Of a stretch of 64,000 nt of DNA, positions 58,671-64,000 are shown one piece after another (position 1 is the stretch's first letter; every line of letters starts with the position of its first letter). Under the pieces are notes generated by a model. It saw only the letters and a program-made list of their open reading frames with translations. It made no database searches and was not told the origin of the DNA. The stretch spans positions 62,001 through 126,000 of the forward strand of contig JADGJC010000039.1 in NCBI GenBank assembly GCA_027596075.1, read 5' to 3'. Position numbers and translations under genes: made by a program. Source of the DNA: Rhizophlyctis rosea. Lineage: Eukaryota > Chytridiomycota > Chytridiomycetes > Rhizophlyctidales > Rhizophlyctidaceae.

Positions 58671-59014
58671 CTTGCACTGAAGATTCGCGTTGCGATGGAT
58701 GTAGGATCTAAAAATACAGTAAACACCCACAAACCATGTCCTAAATGACGTGACGATGGATGTGGCTTGCAAGGTGGTGTTGTTTGTGGCGCACCCTGCA
58801 CTCGGCCATGCGTGCATCACCTTCGGCTCCGGCTCCATAGTCCAGACTGCCTCTACTGCCTGGCTGGCCTCTCTGGCCCTGGGTGGGAAATTGGGAAATT
58901 GCGCAGGCACGATTTTTTGACGGCGCTTTCTCACCATCACCGATCCAAAATTGACACTAGAAGTGTCATCCAAAGACCGGACAGACTCTAAAGCACCTAT
59001 TATCCCCTTCCGCA
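58671..59014. other. Divergent promoter of the carrier and GLE1
   Basis: The 344 bp between two divergent starts. No gene was seen. Confidence 0.55.
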
Positions 59015-61474
59015 ATGGTCCGTTTTGGCTTGCCAACCGAGGGCGACGATATCCACCCTGTGGTACTGTCAACACCTTCCCCGCTGCGGTAAGGCCTCTC
59101 GAGTTTGTGCTAGGCGAACAGTAAATGACCGGCAAGCGTTTTTTCTAGCTCACCGCAGAGGACACCGCAAAAGACACCACAAAGGACGCCACATAAAACA
59201 CCGCAGAAAACACCACTGCAAACACCACTGCAAACACCACTGCAAACACCACAAAAAACACCACAAAAAACACCACAAAAGCATGAGTCGTCCGCTCGGA
59301 AAGCTGAAGCCTTACGTGCTGCGCAGCTGTCCGCCGCAATGTCCCGTCAGTGCTCCCCACTGAAAGCCCTGGCGACTCGAACAGAGGAAGAGACAACGGT
59401 CAGTGGCAGTGGTGTGACACTCAGAAGAAGCTGCTTACTTATGGACCGAACTCATAATATAGGCCAAATTGGAAGCGGCGATGCAAAAGCTGCTTAAAAT
59501 CAATGCCGATATCAAAGCAATTCCTTTTGTATCTCAAGAGGAGGAATACGGTTATTATCAAGAGCAACAATCTTTCTTGACTAAGTTAGAGGAGGAGAAT
59601 CGGCGACGGTAGGGACAAGCGTCACGCACTTATGTCTTTACGTAATATTGATGGCCGATTTCCTGGGCAGGCGATCTGAAGCACAAAAGTATTTGGCGCA
59701 GTTGAATGCGGAGAATAGTGCAGACGACAATGTTAGTTTGTTTGGTCAAATTCGACCCGGAAGGCAAATGCCGTATATTCACATCCAACTTTCAGCGTCT
59801 GGCGGAAGCGAAAAGAGCTTTGGAAGAGGAACGACGGAAAAAGGAGAAGGCAGAGCAGGAGCGAGCTGCGGCAATAGCTAAAGCTCAAGAAGAGGAGAAA
59901 CGCAAAAAGGAAGAAGCCGAGAAAGCTCGATTGGCCAAAGAGAAGGCGGCTGCGGATGCAGCAGCCAAGAAAGAGCAGGAGGAGAAGCAGAAAGCTGCGG
60001 AGAAACTGAAACAGCAGCAACAACAGCAACAGGCATCGCAAGCGGCAGCCGCTCCCGCATCCGTAGGTCCATCTGCACCTACTTCCAAGGTTGGATCGAC
60101 AGCAGCTCCAGGACCGCCAGCGCCGCAAGCGAATGCGGATCCGAATGCTCCGGTATGTTCTAGCGATCATTTCTTCCTTGGCGTGTGTGTGTATGAGAAT
60201 TAACCTAATTTGATACTAGGATCCTTCGCTGGCTCCTCCCGAGGCATGGAAGACTGCTTCGGCCTATCTTGCACGAGTGAAGGTATAATAACGTCGACAT
60301 GCCGTTATAGGGCGAAATCTGACGTTGATTACATCTGCAGATGATTAAAGAGCAAGTTAAACCGAAAGTCATGAATAATCCGCAATTGTCGGCCGCTTTC
60401 TTCTCGGCGAGAATGGAAATCAACGCTCGAATTGGTCAACAAAGTGTGAGCCAGAAGAAGATCATCGAAATCGTTAGTATCTGAGAAAGCAACCTGCATA
60501 CTGCCAGACATATTGATACCATATCTGCAGGCCCAGAATGTTAACAAATGGCTTGTGGGTGCCCAAAAGGATTCAAATGAGGTTTACGAATTTTTGCTGG
60601 ATTTCACTGCGAAGGCTATTGTGGTGAGATTCAAAAGCGATTCATCAACTTGTGAACTACGCTGATTGCTCGCGTATGTAGAAACAAGCTGAGAAGGAAG
60701 TAGCAGTGAAAAGTTCACAAGCGTTCCCACTGGCGTTGATTTCCGTCATCCTATTCAATAAGCATGTGCCCTTATTGGATATCTTGCTGGGTAGGATGAT
60801 GAAGAAATGCCCATATCTAATACCTCAGTATTTCCGCAAAAAGCCTGTGAGTATTTCATCCTATCGCTAGCATAAGATAGTGGCGCTCAAATTGGCTTGT
60901 GCAGGGAGAGACCACAGAACAACAAATGACTCGTGCTGGTTATAAGAAAGAAGACGACACATGGGAAACCGAAGAGCAATTTTGGGAGCGGATGGGGGGC
61001 ATCATTGCGCTTTACGGGGCTATCTGCCAAACAAAGTTGGGTGAGTGCACGCTGGGCATGAACGCCTTTCATTGGATGAATGTGGAAGTAATGTCATTGA
61101 AATAGTGCCGCACAATTACGGGATGAGCAATGCGTGGGTTTGGCTAGCGAGAATACTGAATATGAAACCACGTAAGATCACACCACTGCTATTATTCAAG
61201 TTCTTGGAGGTAAGCAAAGCATAGGCTCCGCACCAGGTGTTGGCGCATTCTCTCATCCCGCGATGCATAGGCGGTCGGATTTCAGCTCCAGCAGGACTAC
61301 AGCAACCAAACACGGAAGATCTTGCAGTACATTTTCGAGCAGTACGTTCCGTTGATGGAGAAAATGCCTAAAGCTCCAACACCAAGTATCATCCGCTTGA
61401 AATCGTTTATTTTTGATAACTATATACAAAAGGGTGCATTTGACGAACCGGCCGGACATAAGCTCGACCCCTAA
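59015..61474 (+). CDS. GLE1: GLE1, mRNA export factor at the nuclear pore
   Basis: Gle1 with IP6 activates the Dbp5/DDX19 helicase on the cytoplasmic face of the pore. The ATG at 59015 gives MVRFGLPTEGDDIHPVVLST. A 65-nt intron leads to a tetrapeptide array (see the repeat entry), then ESSARKAEALRAAQLSAAMS. A long Glu/Lys/Ala coiled coil and a poly-Gln/Ala run follow (about 59810-60060). The C-terminal GLE1 domain has PEAWKTASAYLARVK, KEQVKPKVMNNPQL, RIGQQSVSQKKIIEI, FPLALISVILFNKHVPLLDI, KKCPYLIPQYFRKKPGE, ERMGGIIALYGAICQTKL and NHGWRW-like MSNAWVWLARILNMKPRKI, ending FDEPAGHKLDP. About nine introns, over 600 residues. The TP array is not a feature I know from Gle1 in other species. Confidence 0.93.
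59150..59283 (+). repeat. 12-bp coding minisatellite encoding TPxK/TPLQ tetrapeptides in GLE1
   Basis: In the spliced frame the units read SPQR TPQK TPQR TPHK TPQK, then TPLQ three times, then TPQK repeats. At the DNA level these are variants of ACACCACTGCAA and ACACCACAAAAA. Most units match the CDK consensus (S/T)PxK/R. Confidence 0.85.
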
Positions 61475-61621
61475 ATCTGGGCGAGGCCAGCTTTCGGTCG
61501 TTGCATCCCTGCAAGAACATTGTAAATAAAGTCATGTAAACCGATCTTCAGACTCCTACCTACAGATGATTACAAGGATATGGGACTCTCTATATACAAA
61601 ATCGTGGCTCCACCCTAGGCA

Positions 61622-62788
61622 TCATAGAACCAACATAATACTACGCCGAACCTGTGCCATATCCCTCCGCAAACTATCCTTAGCCACAAGCGGACAATCC
61701 GCCAGGTTCAACACCTCCAAAAGCCGCCAGCTGGTGTCCCACCGAATACCCATAATCATGGCATTCGTCAACCACGGCAAATACCCTCCTACCAATTTCC
61801 GCAAATTAATCAAATGCTTCGCTAAGATGATCAATGCAGAAGGTCCCTCCATGAAGTCGAAGCATCCTGAGATGTCGAGAGAAGATAGCATGGGAAGAGT
61901 GTAAGAGATGATGCTCGCCGTGCGCATGCCTGGCAAATTACGGCAGAAGGATATATCCAGGGTGTGGATTTCCGGGCAACCGGAGTTGACGGGGACGACA
62001 GTATCGTCCAAAAGATCCTCCCAATCTCCAACCACCGTCATATTAAGCCTCTCATCGCTGCCGCCATAATCTGCCGGTGACGCACCCGGATCCTCCTCAG
62101 TCATGGAAAGGACTTCCGTCCCATTAGGTAACATGCTCGCCAGACCTTCCAATGATATGGAAGCCGCGCAGAGAGTGCACGTTCGAAGGTCCGGGTCGCG
62201 GAAGAGCGGGAGGAGGGTATCTGTCAGTTTATTGGTTGATGCGGCGGCGGCCATGATGGCCTCTTTGTGGTAAAATGGGAGAAGGGCGAACTTTGAGGAT
62301 TGGGATTTATAGTTTTGTATTCGTGAGCCGATTACTCGTGCGCAGAGGGACTGGAGGGAGGGGGGTTTTGTGGACTCGTGGTCTGTTTGCGCTGAAAATA
62401 CGGTAAGCCTCGGCTGGCTCGTTCTCACCAATGAACACACAGAGTGCAACAAACCTCGCCGCTTCGGTGGTCGCCAACCCCACGCCGCAGGCGGTGCCGG
62501 CCCAGCAACATTACCCCTTTGCACAGTCCTCAAAACAGCTCCTTCTATCTGGGCCTCATGGGCAGAGTGAAGAAAGTACGTCGACAAGACGTCTCCACCC
62601 CGGGCCTGGGCCCGTAGCAGCTCGCCTGCCGCAAGGTGTCGTTTGGGGCGCGACGCTTGTAATAGCTCATTGACGGTCTTCTTGGTGTTCTCAGGTGACG
62701 GGTTGGCTCCGGAAGTGGAGGAAGGCCCACCACTTCGCTTGACGGATGTTTGGAGCTTATGTTTGAGGTTGCCTTTGCCCTTGCGCAT
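61622..62788 (-). CDS. Leucine-rich-repeat protein, unknown
   Basis: The ATG at 62788 gives MRKGKGNLKHKLQTSVKRSG and a basic, Ser/Pro-rich N-terminus. A middle segment (PPSLQSLCARVIGSRIQNYK; PFYHKEAIMAAAASTNKLTD) precedes LRR-like C-terminal repeats: LLPLFRDPDLRTCTLCAASI, PEIHTLDISFCRNLPGMRTA, LPMLSSLDISGCFDFMEGPS and LEVLNLADCPLVAKDSL. The L..LD(I/L)S.C..L spacing is of the cysteine-containing type seen in F-box/Rad7-like proteins, but no F-box is visible. The frame is uninterrupted; an intron may be hidden around 62390-62430 (GTGAGA...TTTTCAG on the minus strand), which would shorten it slightly. Function unknown. Confidence 0.7.
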   Translation of the reverse strand: MRKGKGNLKHKLQTSVKRSGGPSSTSGANPSPENTKKTVNELLQASRPKRHLAAGELLRAQARGGDVLSTYFLHSAHEAQIEGAVLRTVQRGNVAGPAPPAAWGWRPPKRRGLLHSVCSLVRTSQPRLTVFSAQTDHESTKPPSLQSLCARVIGSRIQNYKSQSSKFALLPFYHKEAIMAAAASTNKLTDTLLPLFRDPDLRTCTLCAASISLEGLASMLPNGTEVLSMTEEDPGASPADYGGSDERLNMTVVGDWEDLLDDTVVPVNSGCPEIHTLDISFCRNLPGMRTASIISYTLPMLSSLDISGCFDFMEGPSALIILAKHLINLRKLVGGYLPWLTNAMIMGIRWDTSWRLLEVLNLADCPLVAKDSLRRDMAQVRRSIMLVL

Positions 62789-63316
62789 GACTTGTGCGCT
62801 AGTCTGCTGCAGCGAGCTCCTGACTGGAGGAAGCTTTTGAAGAAAGGTGTCGTTTTATATGTGTGATATGACCAGTGTTGAAATTGTGGGAAAGTTTGGG
62901 AAGTGAAGGAGGAAGGTGGGGAAGTTGCTGTTTGAAATGTGGGTTCATACTGTAGCTGAGGTCATCATGAGTCAGCTTCTTGATCTGGTCCGGAATCGTT
63001 CAAACTTCAAAGTACTGCTCTCTGATATTCGTATTCTCACGCTGCAGGTCGTACCATAGGGCTTCAGGAACATCATAATGGTGTAGCACAACCTGTTGTA
63101 ATCTAACTATCGATGGATGTCATAACGGATGCAAAACTTCATGCCTTGGCAGTATGGCCCACTCCCCAAAACATATCAGAATTAAGATCAACAAACCACC
63201 CCTGCAATGTTCAATCTTCACACCCAAGAATCATCTCTCAAAAAGCATTCAGTCTCGGTATTTGTACTATATTGACATTATTTCGGTATAAGGTTGGGAA
63301 ATTTGTACAGGTTGGA
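62789..63316. other. Intergenic stretch between the LRR gene and CCT4
   Basis: This includes the LRR gene promoter and the CCT4 3' flank. An open frame (63113-63415 plus) overlaps the CCT4 terminal exons in antisense and has no domain. Nothing else was seen. Confidence 0.5.
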
Positions 63317-64000
63317 TTATCGGACGGCGACACTGCATCAGAGCCATTATATCAGATCGAGCATCAAACGTCACAGAACCGGTTGAAGGCACTCACATGT
63401 CGTCGATCTTCATAATCATCTTCACAGTCTCCGCTGCAAGCTCGATAGCGCTGGTGGAAACCAAAAGCGGTTGAACAACATTCTCTTCCAAGATATTCGA
63501 GATGGTACCCTGGAGTATGAGCGATGAGCTCATGGACCCATCAAAATAAACAACATACAAAACAGACCTTCCGAACGTTCACTCCAGCAGTAGTTTCCCC
63601 CTTCGCGTGACGGTTGCGGAGCTCAGTAACAATCGCAATAGGGTTCAAACCCGCATTCTCCGCCAAGGTGGTAGGAATCACTTCCAAAGCCTCCGCAAAC
63701 GCTTCAAAGCAATATGCCTCCATTCCCTTCAGCGTCTTTGCGTGCGCCATCAACTTCCGCGACACCTCAATTTCGGGAGCACCACCACCCGCAATCAACG
63801 CCCGCTTCTTCACCAAACACCGGATGACACAAAGAGCATCGTGCAAGGACCGTTCCGCTTCCTCCAAAACGAGGGGATTTGATCCGTGAATGAGGACAGA
63901 GACCGTTTTGCCAGCGTTCTTGACCCCGGTGACTTTGACGACCTTTGATCCCGCCGACTCCACCTCTTCAATCAGTTCCGCATATCCAAGCTTGTCCTCC
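63317..64000 (-). CDS. CCT4: Chaperonin TRiC subunit delta CCT4, C-terminal part (gene continues beyond the window)
   Basis: One of eight TRiC/CCT subunits, which fold actin and tubulin. Only the 3' part is inside the window. The frame is open at the right edge and reads [40 protein letters not shown] then [40 protein letters not shown] and [20 protein letters not shown] 58-nt intron leads to [20 protein letters not shown] and [14 protein letters not shown] final 65-nt intron (donor gtgagt directly after KIDD-AT) gives IVAVR and a stop at 63317; reading through it would stop earlier at 63393. The family tail (KIDDxVNTR) supports the spliced reading. The apical and N-terminal equatorial parts are missing. 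Confidence 0.92.

Noticed and set aside
59145..59396. Hydrophobic Val/Phe repeat on the minus strand and His/Lys repeat in another plus frame
   Set aside because: They are shadow readings of the GLE1 12-bp minisatellite; the spliced GLE1 frame gives TPxK units that continue into the conserved gene.

Overview
The window reads as nuclear DNA of a zoosporic (flagellated, chytrid-like) fungus. Genes are dense, on both strands, and cut by many short GT-AG introns (mostly about 45-100 nt). Fungal hallmarks include a CBM1 cellulose-binding module on a secreted enzyme, a PET8-type S-adenosylmethionine carrier, an Mge1-type GrpE and a Did2-type CHMP1. A CCDC146 orthologue with a near-textbook C-terminus and a Rab23-like GTPase are cilium-linked families that Dikarya lack, which points to a fungus that still makes a flagellum. 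No operons, mobile elements, tRNA, rRNA or CRISPR were seen.

Layout, left to right: RPT1 proteasome ATPase (-) back to back with a DsbA/FrnE-like oxidoreductase (+); CCDC146 (+); a long Ser/Pro-rich unknown protein (-); a 2.6 kb gene-poor stretch with one possible spliced transcript; a large protein with several cyclic-nucleotide-binding-like folds (+); VPS72/YL1 (+) tail to tail with CHMP1 (-); a 2.6 kb non-coding stretch with a diverged tandem array of 105-131 bp units; NADPH-cytochrome P450 reductase and the SAM carrier (+); CCDC97 (-) and SKA1 (+) sharing a promoter; a cluster of three F-box genes, one frameshifted and one clearly dead; Rab23-like (+), BTB protein (-), arrestin/SH3 protein (+); a small protein with tau/MAP-type tubulin-binding repeats (-); a Pro/Glu-rich unknown (+); Mge1 (+); an NDUFB2-like subunit (-); ribose-5-phosphate isomerase (+); ornithine carbamoyltransferase (-) and 6-pyruvoyl-tetrahydropterin synthase (+); a secreted Agd3-like polysaccharide deacetylase with CBM1 (-); a mitochondrial carrier (-) and GLE1 (+); a leucine-rich-repeat protein (-); and the 3' part of CCT4 (-), which runs off the right edge.

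The genes do not form one pathway. Several touch microtubules, the spindle or the flagellum (CCDC146, SKA1, Rab23-like, tau-repeat protein, CCT4), and several are mitochondrial (SAM carrier, Mge1, NDUFB2-like, OTC, second carrier). The most unusual items are the tau-repeat protein, the GLE1 N-terminal array of CDK-type TPxK motifs, the deacetylase-CBM1 fusion, the non-coding tandem array, and the decaying F-box pair. All gene models were assembled by eye from reading frames and splice signals, so internal exon borders are less certain than gene identities.
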